Shown here piece by piece: positions 32,376 through 44,170 of a stretch of 64,000 nt of DNA. Numbering within the stretch: the first letter of the stretch is position 1; each line of letters starts with the position of its first letter. The position numbers and the translations under genes are program-made. Below the pieces are notes generated by a model. The model made no database searches. It saw nothing but the letters and a program-made list of their open reading frames with translations, and was not told where the DNA came from. This stretch comes from Ursus arctos. Lineage: Eukaryota; Chordata; Mammalia; Carnivora; Ursidae. The stretch lies in assembly GCF_023065955.2 (NCBI RefSeq), contig NW_026622997.1, positions 22,424,001 to 22,488,000 of the forward strand. The letters are read 5' to 3'.

Positions 32376-33400
32376 CCACAAATTCACGTCCTTCTCACAT
32401 GCAAAATACATTCATTCTATCCCAATAGTCCCAAAAGTTTTAATTCATTCCAGCATCAATTCTAAAGTCTAAAGTTCAAACTATCATCTAAATATTTATA
32501 TCAGATATGGGTGAGACTGGATGTATGATTCATCCTGAGGCAAAACTTCTCTCCAGCTGTGAGCCCGTGAAACCAGAGGAGTCATGTGCATCTAAACTCC
32601 AATGGCAGGACATTCACATTCCAAAAGGGAGAAACTGGGAAGAAGAAACAAAACCTAGCAAGGTAGAATTCCAGTGGATTGTAAGGCTCAAGAATAATCC
32701 TCTTTGATTCGATGCTCTGCCCTCCATGCCGGCTGGGGTGGCAGCATCATGCCCAGGCTCTGTAAGGATGGCCCTGGGCAGTGGCATCCTGGGGCCTGAA
32801 AAGGAAGAGACCCAACCCTTTGAAACAGAAAACTAGCCCTGCCCTCTGGGCCAGTGGTGGGAATGGCTGCCCTGATGATGTCTGAAGCCCCTTTGGGGTC
32901 ATTCTTCCCTTTTCTTGAAGGTTGACACATGTTTGCAGTGGGATAGCTCTATTGTAGAATCAAAGAAGCCTGACAACCTTCTTCCCTTATGTCCCCTTTT
33001 TCTGTCCCTTTCAGTGCAAGTGGGCAGTGTTTCTGCTGGTATAATCACATCCCTATTTCTGGCTTTTTCTGAGATGGCTGATTAAATTCATGGTTCACAC
33101 CCTTACTGATCTCCTTACCCAATGGTTGTCTGGAGCAAGCTTTCTCAATGTTTTGTAATATGGATAAGCTGAGGGTTTTCCACATTTCCAAGTTCTGGTT
33201 CCCTTTTTCTTAACAATGCCTTCAGTTTACCTTACTCCCCTCACATTTTAGTATAAGCAGTTAGGAGGATCCAGTCCCCACCTTCAACATTTTACTTAGA
33301 AATATCAGCTAAATATCCAATTCATCTCTTAAAAATTCTCCCTTCTACAAAACACTAGGACACAATTCAGCAAAGTTGTTTGTCACTGGATTGGCTTTTA
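32376..33400 (-). mobile_element. decayed ERV internal region (ERVL/MaLR-like)
   Basis: It continues directly from the LTR. Words such as 'CCACAAATTCACGTCCTTCTCACATGCAAAATACATTCATT', 'CCAAAAGTTTTAATTCATTCCAGCATCAA', 'TATGGGTGAGACTGGATGTATGATTCATCCTGAGGCAAAA' and 'GAATAATCCTCTTTGATTCGATGCTCTGCCCTCC' belong to an interspersed repeat found next to MLT/MST-class LTRs. The family assignment is from memory. No gag, pol or env frame survives. Confidence 0.45.
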
Positions 33401-33403
33401 GGT

Positions 33404-33687
33404 GGAGGGATGTGGGGCAGGGAGCTGATGCCCTGATTCATAGGCCATCAGACAGGAAAGGATTTTCTCTTACTCAGAAGACGTCAGCTTTTTGGTTCTA
33501 GTCATGCCCTCAACTGATGGGATGCAGCCCACCCACAGTCAAGAGAGCAATCTGCTTTAATCAGCCTATAAACTGAAATGTTAATCTCTTCTAAAAACAC
33601 CCCCACAGAAACACCTAGAATAATGTTTGCCAAATATCTAGGCACATCGTGGTCCAGTCCATTTGACACATAAAATTAACCATCACA
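33404..33687 (-). mobile_element. MLT2-type ERVL LTR, antisense, partial
   Basis: 'CCTCAACTGATGGGATGCAGCCCACCCACAGTC', 'AATCTGCTTTAATCAGCCTATAAACTGAAATGTTAATCTCTTC', 'ATTTGACACATAAAATTAACCATCACA' is the antisense MLT2 5' half, ending with the LTR terminus (…TGTGA on the minus strand). Compare the fuller copy at 62672-63170. Confidence 0.7.
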
Positions 33688-33689
33688 CT

Positions 33690-35790
33690 ATCACTTGAAG
33701 ACAGAGAATGCTAAAATTGCAAATTTGCTGAAAATATAAAAAGAAAATTCACCAAATCCCAGTGTGTGGTTTCTCACAGTACCTCTCTACTGCCCCCAGA
33801 CACAAGGCTTTGCTGTGAGCAAAGAAAAAACAAAAACTCAGATAACTTCTATGAAAGAAATAGAGAAAAGTAGAGGGAACTACCATCTCAAAAGCACAAG
33901 ACCTAGATGGTTTCACAAAGGTATTCTACCAAATCCTCAAACCTCAGATAATCCCAATGCTGCAGGAGTCATTCACGAGTACTGAAAAGAAAGGAGAAAT
34001 TCCAAATTCTTTTTTTGAAGTAAGTATGATACAAATCGATAAGCCACATAAAGACTGTGCAAAAATGAAAACCAAAGACTGATACCATTAATGAATATCT
34101 GCGAATGTATAATACAACAAAATATTAACACACAGAATCCAGTATTACTATAAGATAGTAATTTGCAATTAACAAGTAGTTTTTGTTCCTGGAATATAAG
34201 TTGGTTCACTATTATAAAATATTTTAGTATCATTTATCATATTAATAAATATAAGGAGGGAAACATACGATTATCTCCATAGATGCTGACAAAAATTTTG
34301 ACCAAATTTAACACCTTTTTATTATCAAGACACTCAATAGAAACTAAGAGACGCTTTCATAATATAATAACATAATAATAGAAATACAGATAGAAATAGA
34401 AATACTTAAGTCCTAACGCGAGAATCTCATTTAATAGGAAAACAGTAGATTAGGAACAGGACAATGTTGTTCACTATGTCTGCTGTTATTGGACATTGTA
34501 CTAGACTACTCATTAACATGACTCAATAAGAGAAAGCAACTGGTGGCATAAGTACGGGTAAAGAAGTAGAACTATCTCTATTTGCAGATATTATACCTGT
34601 CAACTCCCAGAGAATCAATGATAGGACGAACTTAAATTATAAAAGAATTCAGTAACATTTAATCATATAAAGTCAACAGTCTTCATGGACCCAAGCAACA
34701 GGCATATGGCAGAGAGAACCACATTTATAATTGCAACAGAGGAGATTAAATGCTTAGGATTAAATTTAACCAGAAGTATGCAAAACCTGTATGATGACAA
34801 CTTTAAATCATTCCTGAAAGATGCAAAAGTCCGTTTAAAAAAAAAAAAGAGGAGAGCCTGGGTGGGGCAGTTGGTTCAGCAGCCGACTCTTGGTTTGGGC
34901 TCAGGTCATGATCTCAGGGTCTTGAGATTGAGACCCACACCCATCTGCATGCTCAGTGCAGTCTGCTTGAGATTCTCTCTCCCTCTCCCTCTGCTCCTCA
35001 CCACCCCCCCCCACTCATGCTCTCTCTCTGTCACTGAAATAAACAAATCTTAAAAAAAAGTCCCCTTTTTTAGATATGATGACTCAACATGTAAAGTTAT
35101 CCATTCTCCCTAAATTAATTTATAAGCTCAATGCAATGTCAATAAAAATACCAAAGAGAGATTTTAAGGAGTTCGATACATTAATACTAAAGTTCACATG
35201 GAACAAAAAATGTAAGAATAGCCAGGGAAACAATGGAAAAGAAAAAATATGAGCAAGAACTAGCCCTGCATACTAGAAACACCACAACTAAACAGCATGG
35301 TGCTGGCACATAAGTAGGCAAATAAATCAGTGGGGTAAAAATAAAAGTCAGGACATACACCCAAATATACATGGATATTTAGAATATGATAGAGGAGGGC
35401 ATCTCACATCACTGAGGGTAACACGGACTTTATACGAAATGGTTCTTTGACAAATGGAGAGTCATTTGGGCAAAAAACAAAATGAGACCCATATGTCATA
35501 CAGTATCCAAGATTAGGCTTTAATTACATTAGGGATCTACATATAAAAAATGAAAGTACACAGGTACTAGAGAAAAGCACAGATGAATGCTTCTTTAATC
35601 TTGGAGTGCAAAAAGACTTTCTAGCTATGACTAAAAATCCAAAGGCAATAAGAGAAAAACTTGTCAAATTTAACACATAAAAATGAAAAAAAAAATTCTA
35701 AGAGGAAAAAAACCCACCATAAACAAAGGGAGAAAACAGCCAATAAACTGGGATAAAATATAACAATATATGTCACAAAGGGCTACTATT
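33690..35790 (+). mobile_element. old L1, ORF2 region (with SINE inside)
   Basis: Sense L1 ORF2 runs in order. First comes the pre-RT segment ('GACCTAGATGGTTTCACAAAGGTATTCTACCAAATCC'). The RT domain follows ('CATACGATTATCTCCATAGATGCTGACAAAAATTTTGACC', 'GGCATAAGTACGGGTAAAGAAG', 'AGATATTATACC'), and then the downstream ORF2 ('AAACAGCATGGTGCTGGCACA', 'TTTGACAAATGG', 'TATGTCACAAAGGG'). There are many stops and frameshifts. This is a pre-carnivoran L1M-type element carrying the CanSINE at 34846-35054. Confidence 0.8.
34846..35054 (+). mobile_element. CanSINE inside old L1
   Basis: 'GAGAGCCTGGGTGGGGCAG' head (mutated GGGGCGCC), 'GGTCATGATCTCAGGGTCTTGAGATTGAGACCC', a CT-rich body with C9, 'AAATAAACAAATC' and an A8 tail. 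AAAAGTCCGTTT before and AAAAGTCCCCTTT after look like its duplication. Confidence 0.92.
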
Positions 35791-37110
35791 TCCTTCTCTT
35801 TTATCTTAATTTTTAGCAGCTTCCTATAATGGATTAAAATTGGTTTTCTCTGTCCTCCATCCTGTGTGGGATCTGATGAGATTCTCACATCCATGGAATG
35901 ATTTTTTAAGTCAAATATGGCAGACCGTCAGCCATTATTTTTCAGACTCCTCATTCTCTGGGACTGCATTTACCCTGATTTTAGATTTTTTTCCATACTG
36001 TCCTGCAGGTCATTAACACTATTTTAATTAATTAATTAATCAATCAATTATTGTCTGTGCTGCTGTTTGCATAATTTCCATTTGCCTCATTTCATTGCAT
36101 GAATCCTTTCTTCTGCAGTGTCTTTTCCGATGTTAAACCAATCTAGGGAATTTTTGTTTTTAGATATTGTATTTTCAATTCTAGAACATCCTTTTGGTCC
36201 TTTTTAAGAGATTCCAGATCTCTCCTGAAAACCTGTCTCCTCACCCACTATAGCCACCTTTTCCTGTATATTTATAAAATATTTAACATAGTTATTTTGT
36301 CTGCTATTCCCAAAATGTGGGTCCTTTCTGTCTCTGCTTAGTAATTTTTACTGTATACTAAATATTCTGAATGATATATTTACAGAAATTCTATATTCTA
36401 TTTTCTTTCTCTAAAACTTCTAAGGTTTCGCTAGTAGACAGTGAAATCACTCACTTGAGTCAGCTCACCTTGGTCTTGTGGAGACTTGGAGTTAGGTTTT
36501 GTTAGAGCAGATCCATTTGGGTTTTATCTGTATCTCTTAGTCAAAGTCCTTTGAGGATTCATTGAAAAGTTCAAGTTGTAGATCAAGGACCTCTAGTCTG
36601 AAAGGATTTTAACTCTAAATTCTGTCTCCCTAGCCATGGATGGCCACCAACACCGAGGCTCCTCTGTCACCCAGCCTTCCTGGAGCTGCTGATGCCAGAG
36701 CCATTTGGAGGCTCACCCTGTGCTCCTACAGTCCAGGACCTGGCCAAGAACTTGTTGGAAGTTTGTATGCACACTTGGGAGCTCCCCAAGGGTGGCTCCT
36801 TCTTTTCTGGGATGTACTCCATCAATTTCCAGTGAGTGTTGACAATGCCTAATTCTGACCTCTGATTTTTTATCTCATTAAGATGATTGTTCTCTTCCTG
36901 AGCTCTCTTTGTTTTATCATATGAATGGACATGAATGCCCTGGGAAAAGAAGTCAGATGAATGTGGGTCTCCGCACTGCAGTTACTTTCTTACAAGGGTT
37001 GCATTTTATCCAGTTGCTTTCCCATTGCTTTCCAACAAGTTTATAATTGTAGCAGTGGGAGGGATAGTCGAATACAAGCTACTCTGCCATTATTAGAAGC
37101 CACAAGTCCT
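35791..37110 (-). repeat. ancient interspersed repeat, unclassified (LINE-like)
   Basis: Interrupts the L1. Word strings such as 'TCTAGAACATCCTTTTGGTCCTTTTTAAGAG', 'CCCAAAATGTGGGTCCTTTCTGTCTCTGCTTAG', 'GCCATGGATGGCCACC', 'TTTCTGGGATGTACTCCATCAATTTCC' and 'GCCATTATTAGAAGCC' feel repetitive from other mammalian loci, probably antisense LINE material. I cannot fix the family. (TTAA/TCAA)n lies at 36026-36053. Confidence 0.3.
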
Positions 37111-38400
37111 ATGTTAATAATGAATATTTAACATGTCCTAAAAATTAGTAACATAAAAAAAACACAATAGAAAAAAATTTTAAAGATATAATCAATTGGG
37201 CACTTCACAGGAGAGGCAATAGATGAGAAATAAACATATGAAAATATGAAAGAATGCTCAGCCTTATTAGTAGCTAGAGAAAAACAAAGTAAGACCATAA
37301 TGAGATAATGGTTTATATCTATCTGAATAACAAAAATTAAAAAGGTAGGTGATACGAAATGGTAGGGGGAATGTGGATCAATAATAGAATGTCAAATATT
37401 CTGGTGAAAATGTAAATTGGGAAGGACAGTAGTCAATATCTTGTCAATTTGAATATTCATATAACCTAGGACCTAGCATTTCCACTTCTGTTCAAGAGAA
37501 ACTTTGATACATGTTGCAATAGATTTTCTATGATCAACTTAGTATTATCCCCAGTCTTTTCTATACTTTCTACATAGAAAGGAGGCAGCATAGAAACTAT
37601 AGTTCCCAGATGTCTTGTCAATAGAATTATGGGTTAGATGATACCATTATGAACCACTTCTGTGAAATTAGAAAGGTCAAAAAGGAAGAGAAGCCATTAG
37701 CTTCCCAAAGCAGCAGCAAGCAAAGTGGGGAACATTGATAGGGAATAGAAACAAGGTATTTCCAGGGCTTCTGATCATTCTGCTGAAAATAGCCCACTTC
37801 ACTAGTGTGCGGAGTGAGATCATTGGCAAAGGCTTCCCTGCACCTCAAGATTTCCTAAAAGTCAACTGCAGTCTCTCTGACCTTCTCTTCTCAAGTCCTT
37901 CAAACAAATGTGTAAGCCCCTAATGCCCTGTATTAAATCCCTTCCTATTCAATATACTCTGAATAGAGGTTTTTTAAAAAAAATTTTTACAATAAAAACA
38001 ATGTGAATGCCATCAACTCAAGAACAGATATATAAGTGTGGTGTGTACATAAAATAAAATACTTTACATCAACAACATGGACAGAATCTTAATCATGAAT
38101 GAAAAGGAAGTCCCAGAAGATTTCATACACAAGTACCCTTTTAATAAGGTACAATAATATGCAAAAGTAATCCATTTATTTTAGGCATAGATCTCTGTGC
38201 GTCATAAAAAACTTTTAAAAAGCAAATGAAAAACACAAAACTTATGACAGTGGAGTTAGAGAAATAGAGACAAGATAAAAAAGGAACATAGAGACATATG
38301 TAAGTTATTGCATAAGTTTCTGTTAATGACTTACTTTGCTGGCATATTCATGGATACCCACTGTATTGTGAAAATAAATACTAAATAAATTAGTTAAAAA
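37111..38400 (+). mobile_element. old L1, end of ORF2 and 3' region, interrupted
   Basis: Continuation of the L1: 'GAATGCTCAGCCTTATTAGTAGCTAGAG', 'ACCATAATGAGATAATGG', 'TAGCATTTCCACTTCTG', then, after an unclassified insertion at about 37500-37970, 'GAATGCCATCAACTCAAGAACAG' and 'ATACTTTACATCAACAAC'. The final A-rich stretch before 38402 would be the 3' end. Confidence 0.65.
37500..37970. repeat. unclassified insertion within the old L1
   Basis: The L1 ORF2 text stops near 37500 and resumes near 37975. The intervening 470 bases end 'AATGCCCTGTATTAAATCCCTTCCTATTCAATATACTCTGAATAGAGG', a phrase typical of an old LTR or DNA-element terminus. The family is not identified. Confidence 0.35.
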
Positions 38401-38401
38401 T

Positions 38402-38568
38402 GATACTGGCTACAGGGCACCTCGGTGGCTCAGTTGGTTAGGCATCTGACTCTTGGTCTCAGCTCAGGTCTTTATCTCAGTGTTGTGAGTTCAAACCCTG
38501 CATTGGGCTCCATGCTAGGCATGGCGCCTACTTAAAAAAAAAGAAAAGAAAAGAAAAGATACTGGCTA
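38402..38568 (+). mobile_element. short-type CanSINE with 11-bp duplication
   Basis: Body 38413-38557: 'GGGCACCTCGGTGGCTCAG', 'GTTGTGAGTTCAAACCCTGCATTGGGC', 'GGCGCCTACTTAAAAAAAA', then an (AAAAG)n tail. GATACTGGCTA is identical at 38402-38412 and 38558-38568. Confidence 0.95.
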
Positions 38569-38569
38569 G

Positions 38570-39932
38570 AGCAATGATGTTAATGTGTTCATGAACCCAG
38601 GATTAAAACAAACCCAATTTTGTGTACCCAAATCTTAAAATAAAACCTCAGTACATGGTCTTAACAACCGGAGAGTACATCAGTCAACTGGAAGATGGGA
38701 CTGAAGAATTATTTTAAATGTAGCACAAAAGAGAAAAAAAAAAGATGAAAAGCTATAAGAAAATTTAAAACATTTGGAATAGAAACCCCAAACTGGGTAT
38801 ATCTATAATGATATTTCTAGAAGCAAATAAGGAAAAGCATGAAAGATAGGCAATACTGGGGTGGGGGGGAGCCAATTGTTTCCCAGAACTAGGAGGAAAA
38901 AAACATGAGTCGTTAGGTTGTCAGTGCTCAGTAAGAGCCAGGAAAGAAAACAAATATAAAACCTCACTCAAAATGCCATAGCACAAACATAACTATAAAG
39001 AGAAAAAAAGGGGCGCCTGGGTAGCTCAGTCGGTTAAGCATCCAACACTTGATTTCCAATCAGATCATGCTCTCAGGGTTGTGAGATTGAGCCCTGCATT
39101 GAGCTCTATGCGGGGAGTGGAGTCTGCTTAAGATTCTCTTTCTTCCTCTGCACCACCCCCTCTCATGCTCTCTCTGTAAATAAATGAATGAATAAATAAT
39201 AAACAAATAAATAAAATAAATCACAAAATCTACCAGGGAGAAAAGAAAGATTATCCTCAAAAATAAGAATCAGACTGGCATCCGATTGCTTATCAGTACC
39301 ATAGACTGCAAGAAAGCAGTGGAAAAATACATCTAAATTCTGGGAGAAAATAACTTTGAATCTAGAACTCAATGCACAATAAAACTTCAAGAACAAAAGC
39401 TAAATGAACATATTTTAATATGTTTAAACACTTAAACTTCTACTACCTATAAACTCTCACAGAAGTAAACTCTTCTAACAAGAAAAGAAGTAAACACAGA
39501 AGGAAAACTTTGATTAAAAAAGATGTAATAGCAAGCAATATATAAGCAATGAGGTCCATTAGTAATAGGTGAATAGTGAGAATAAACAAAATTATTTTAA
39601 TAATTAGTTGAAATTAAAAATTAGATGATAGCATGGGTTATGGTGGGTTTTTTGAGGGGGCTGGGCTGGTGGTTAGTGAGTGGAACGCAGAATAAAAAAC
39701 ATTCCAACATTTTTAACTTCCTGGAGGAGACAGGAGGTAACTGAAGAGCATCAGCTCTTGTTAGAAACGTTAATGTGTACTTATGGGTGTTAAAAATTTA
39801 TAGGTAAATAGGGAGGGTAGAAATTGAAAGGATAGCTTTAAACCAATACAGGAAAAAATAGAACGAAGAAATCTTGAACAACTCAACAAAAGCACGATGG
39901 AGAAGAAAAGGAAACGATGACCAAGCATGGTA
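38570..39932 (+). mobile_element. old L1, 5' UTR/ORF1-like part of a second element
   Basis: 'AATAAGAATCAGACTGGCATCCGATTGCTTATCAG', 'GACTGCAAGAAAGCAGTGGAAAAATAC', 'TGGGAGAAAATAACTTTGAATCTAGAACTC' is the segment found 5' of ORF2 in old mammalian L1M/HAL1-type elements. It breaks at the TA dinucleotide where Tigger1 inserted and continues at 42708. Confidence 0.6.
39010..39225 (+). mobile_element. CanSINE inside old L1
   Basis: 'GGGGCGCCTGGGTAGCTCAGTCGGTTAAGC', 'TCAGGGTTGTGAGATTGAGCCC', the CT body and an expanded (AAAT)n tail from 39176. Confidence 0.93.
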
Positions 39933-40329
39933 CAGGCTCCTCATCTTATTGTGCTTCTCTTTATTGTATTTCACAGATACTGCATTTTTTTGACAAATGG
40001 AAGGTTTGTGGCAACCCTGCCTCCAGCAGATCTATTGGTGCCATGTTTCCAACAGCGTTTGCTCAATTGGTCTCTGTCACATTCTGGTAATTCTTGCAAC
40101 ATTTCAAATTTTTTGTTATTACTGTATTTGTTATGGTGATTTGTGATCAGTGACTTTGATCTTTCATCTTACCATTGCAATTGTTTTGGGGCACCAGAAC
40201 CGAACCCATGTAAGATGGCAAAATTAATTGATAAATGTGTGTGCTCTGACTGGTCCACTGACCACTATTGTCCCATTCTCTCTCCTCCTGCTCTCTGAGA
40301 CACAACAGTATTGTTTCAGTATTGAAACT

Positions 40330-42080
40330 ATGCCAATTAATCATCCTACAATAGCCTCGAAGTGTTCAAGTGAAAGGAAGAGTCACAAGTCTCTCACTTT
40401 AAATCAAAAGCTAGAAATGATTAAGCTCAGCGATGAAGGCATGTGGAAAGCTGAGATAGGCTGAAAGCTCAGCCTCTTGTGTCAGCCAAGCTGTGAACGC
40501 CAAGAGAAGCTCTTGAAGGAAAGGGAAGTACCACTCCCATGAACACATGAATGATAAGAAAGCTGATACGGAGAAAGTTTGAGGGGTGTGGACAGAAGAT
40601 CAAACCAGCCACAGCATTCCTTTAAGCCAAAGCCTCATCCACAGCAAGGCCCTAAATCTCTTCAATTCTTTGCAGGCTGAGAAAGCTGAGGAAGCCACAG
40701 AAAAGTCTGAAGCTAGGAGATGTTCGTTCATGAGGTTTAAGGAAAGAAGCCATCTCTATAAAGTAAAAGTGCAGAGTGAAGGAGCAAGGGCTGATGGAGA
40801 AGCTGCAGCAAGTTCTCCAGAAGACTGAACTGAGACAGTTAATACAAGTGGCTGCACTAAGCAATGGATTTATAATGCAGGTGAAACAGCCTTCTGTGGA
40901 AAGAAGATGCCATCTAGGACTTTCAGAGCTACAGAGAAGTCAATGCCTGCCTTCAAAGGACAGGCTGACTCTCTTGTTAGGGGCTAACGCAGCTGCTGAC
41001 TTGAAGTTGAAGCCAATGCTCATTCACCATTCCGAAAATCCTAGGGCCCTTAAGAACGATGCTAGATCTACCCTGCCTGTGCTCTGTAAATGGAACAACA
41101 AAGCTGATGACAGCACATCTGTTTACAACATGGTTTATCAAATATCTTAAGCCTGCTGTGATCATCTACTGCTCAGAAAAATGGTCTTTTTCAAAGTATC
41201 GGTGGTCAATGACAATGCACCCAGTCACCGAAGAACTGGTGGAGATGGACAGTGAGATAAATATTGTTTTCATGCCTCCTGACACAACATCCATTCTGAA
41301 GCCCAAGGATCAAGGAGTGATTTTGACTTCCAAATCATATTATTTTGGAAATACATTTCATAAGGCTATATAGCTATCATGGATAGTAATTCTTTGGGGG
41401 GTTCTGAGCAAAGTCAATGGAAAACCTTCCGGAAAGAGTTCACCATTCTAGATATCATTCAGAATGTTCATGATTCATGGGTAGAGGTCAAAATACCAAC
41501 ATGAACAGAAGTTTGGAAGAAGCTGACTCCAACCCTCATGGATGACTTGAAGGGGTTCAAGACTTCAGTGGAGGAAATCACTGCAGATGTGGTGGAAACA
41601 GCAAGAAAGCTAGAAGTGGAGCCTGAAGATGGGACTGCATTGCTGCCATCTTACGATCAAACTTGAGAGGATGAGGAGTTGCTTCTTATGGGCGAACAAA
41701 GAATGTGGTTTCTTGAGATGGAATTTACTCCTGGTGGAGATGCCATAAAGATTGTTGGAATGACGACAAAGGATTTAGAATATTACATAAACTTAGTTAA
41801 TCAAGCAGCAACAGGGTTTGAGAGGTTGGACTCCAATTCTGAAAGAAGTTCTACGATGGGTAAAATGCTACCAAACCACATCACATACTACAGAGAAATC
41901 ATTTGTGAAAAAAAGAGTCCATTGATGTGGCAAATTTCATTTTTGTCTTAAGAAATGGACACAGCCACCCACACCTTCGGCAACCACCACCTGAACAGTC
42001 AGAGGCCAGCGACATCAAAAGAACACCCTCCACCAGCAAAAAGATTAGGACTCACGGACATCTCAGAGGATGTTTAGCAT
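40330..42080 (+). pseudogene. Tigger1 (pogo-type) transposase pseudogene
   Basis: Decayed coding region of a CENP-B-like transposase. The DNA-binding N-terminus is readable around 40361-40461 (SLTLNQKLEMIKLSDEG), where the family start codon appears as ATA and a stop follows at 40462. Further segments lie in shifted frames: the second helix-turn-helix part (40586-40828), the start of the DDE domain (40900-41150, with LTLLLGANAA and KPMLIHHSENPRAL), a 'DNAPSH' motif near 41208-41225 in another frame, and 'MPPDTTSILKPKDQGVI' near 41270-41320. The C-terminal part continues to 42077. The first catalytic D segment is lost in a frame-disrupted stretch. At least four frame breaks make it plainly non-functional. 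Confidence 0.9.
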
Positions 42081-42083
42081 TTT

Positions 42084-42512
42084 TTACCGATAAAGTATTT
42101 ATTTTTATTTTTTTATTAATAATTTTAATTTTGTTATATTAGTCACCATACAGTACATCCCCAGTTTTTGATGCAATGTTCCATGATTCATTAGTTGCGT
42201 ATAACACCCAGTGCACCATGCAATATGTACCCTCCTTACTACCTATCACCAGCCTATCCCATTCCCCCGCCCCCCTCCCCTCTGAAGCCCTCAGTTTGTT
42301 TCCCAGAGTCCATAGTCTCTCATGCTTCATTCCCCTTTCTGATTACTCCCCCTTCATTCTTCCCTTCCTTCTCCTACCGATCTTCCTATTTCTTATGTTC
42401 CATAAATGAGTGAAACCATATGATAATTCTTTCTCTGCTTGACTTATTTCACTTAGCATAATCTCCTCAAGTCCCATCTATATTGCTGCAAACGTTGTGT
42501 AATCGTTCTGAT
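42084..42512 (-). mobile_element. young 5'-truncated carnivore L1 inside Tigger1
   Basis: The + strand reads as the reverse complement of the same 3' end seen at 28330-29087: 'AGTCACCATACAGTACATCCCC', 'CATTAGTTGCGTATAACACCCAGTGCACCATGCAATA', 'CAGTTTGTTTCCCAGAGTCCATAGTCTCTCATGC', ending in ORF2 'GACTTATTTCACTTAGCATAATCTCC'. About 430 bases. Tigger1 sequence flanks it on both sides. The target duplication is obscured by the T-rich site. Confidence 0.93.
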
Positions 42513-42707
42513 ATTTTTAAATTTAGCTACCTACGTTGTTTTTTTTAGATGTAATGCTATTTCACACTTAATGGACTACAGTATAGTATAAACATAACTT
42601 CTATAAGCACTGGGAAACCAAAACATTTATTTGACTCACTTTATTGCAATATTCGCTTTGCTGTGGTGATCTGGAACCCAACCTGCAGTATCTCCAAGGT
42701 ATGCCTA

Positions 42708-44020
42708 GAAATAGAAAATGTGCGGAAAAGGAAGATCCTAGCAACTGTAGTAAATGTGACTAACTTATTAAAAGAGAACCTCAGAATAGGTAATATAATA
42801 TACAGATAGAGGCTATTTACAAAATGTACAGAGCTGAATGAAAAGGAAACAGAGAGGCTGAAAACAAGGGATGGGGAAAAATGCAAAACAGTCAAACACT
42901 AACAAAAAAGAAGAAAGTGCAATGATCTTAAATGTGACAAAATAGGATCTAAAGAACACAGACATTTTAGATATCAATAAATGAAAAGTTGTAATGATGA
43001 AATAGAAAATTTTGAACTTGAATGAACCCAAATAAAACTTACATAGAGAGCAAAAGTTGATAGAAACACAGAGAGAAACAGACAAACCCACAATCACAGT
43101 GCGTATCTGTCATATAGTGACAGATCAAGTACCCCAAAAAAGCAAGGCTGTAGGAGATTTGAACACCAAAATGAACAAATTCGCTGTAACAGGTTTGTAT
43201 AGAACTTTGCATTCCTAAAGACAGGGAATGTACACTGTTCTATGCAAAGACCATTTACAAAGACTGTTCTAGACACAAAGGAAATCTCAACAAATTCCAC
43301 ACTATTAGTATCAAGATGACCACATTACACACAATAAAACTACTAAATCCATATATCTGGGATTTTTTCCCCCACGTGTCAATAATGAATGAGTTAAGCA
43401 GGAAAACAAAATGAAAATTGCAAAATACTTAATAATGTGAAAAAAATCCTATATATCAAGGCCAGTGGGATAAAGGCAATTATACACTTCAAATTATTTC
43501 CTAAAAACACTACAGATTAAATAACCGAATATTTCCACAGCATATGCTAGAAAAGGAATCACAAAATGAACCCAGATAAAGCAATGGTAAGAAAAAAGAT
43601 ACAACCCCATAATGAAAATAAGCATACAAAAAAAAAAAAAAAAAACCCTAGAATTAATTAAAGCAAACTGGTACCTCACTTAAAACACTAATGAAATACT
43701 TTTGTGAGTATATCAAAGGAAAACACATGAAATGGTAAGAAGAACAAAAATAAATAAGTTTCAAATAAAATACAACTCAATAAATATCTCTATAAATCAA
43801 GACATTTTTAATTTTTAAAATTGTAACATTTCAAAATTACCAAGAATCTCAGAAACTCGAATGACAGGGACAGTTTTCTAGAAAAATATAAATTACCAAA
43901 GAGAAGTAGAAAACCTGAACAGACTAATTAGCACAGCATAAATTGAAAAAAAAAAAATTGCCAGCATTCTAGTATCCCAAGGTTACTGGTATCATACCAA
44001 GCAAGGTTTTATCAACTTGA
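42708..44020 (+). mobile_element. old L1, ORF2 endonuclease-to-RT part, resumed after Tigger1
   Basis: L1 ORF2-like text continues: 'CACAAAGGAAATCTCAACAAATTCCACACTATTAGTATCAAGATGACC', 'TCCATATATCTGGGA', 'AAAATACTTAATAATGTG', 'TTTTCTAGAAAAATATAAATTACCAAAG', 'GAAAACCTGAACAGACTAATTAGC'. It is in sense orientation, heavily mutated, with A18 at 43629-43646. It forms one element with 38570-39932. Confidence 0.65.
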
Positions 44021-44170
44021 ATGAGCTTAACCTGGCACTGTACTCATTTCTAGTAGCAAGGTTTTGTAGACACTAAAATGAACTATGAATAGGAATTTAT
44101 TCAGCACATACATTTCATGCTTATAGACAATTAAGACCTGGTCGTTCTTGCAAATACGGCAGCCTTTACT

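Larger units (their letters stand above)
39931..42709 (+). mobile_element. Tigger1 DNA transposon (Tc1/mariner, pogo group), with L1 inserted
   Basis: Starts at a TA (39931-39932) with a decayed terminal repeat (CAGGC…TTATTG) and ends 'CTCCAAGGTATGCCT' (to about 42707). The interior follows Tigger1: 'AAGGTTTGTGGCAACCCTGC', the 'TTTTGGGGCACCAGAACC' leader, the transposase relic, and the 3' UTR 'CACTTAATGGACTACAGTATAG'. Removing the L1 leaves about 2.35 kb, close to the full-length element (about 2.4 kb). Its insertion into an L1 and its interruption by a young L1 date it between the two. It is inactive. Confidence 0.93.

Noticed and set aside
34685..35053. 122-codon frame
   Set aside because: A chance fusion of decayed L1 ORF2 with a CanSINE. 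No other L1 ORF2 frame around it is intact.
39931..42709. Functional domesticated transposase gene
   Set aside because: Tigger1 has produced domesticated genes elsewhere, but this copy has multiple stops, frameshifts, a lost start codon and an L1 inside it.
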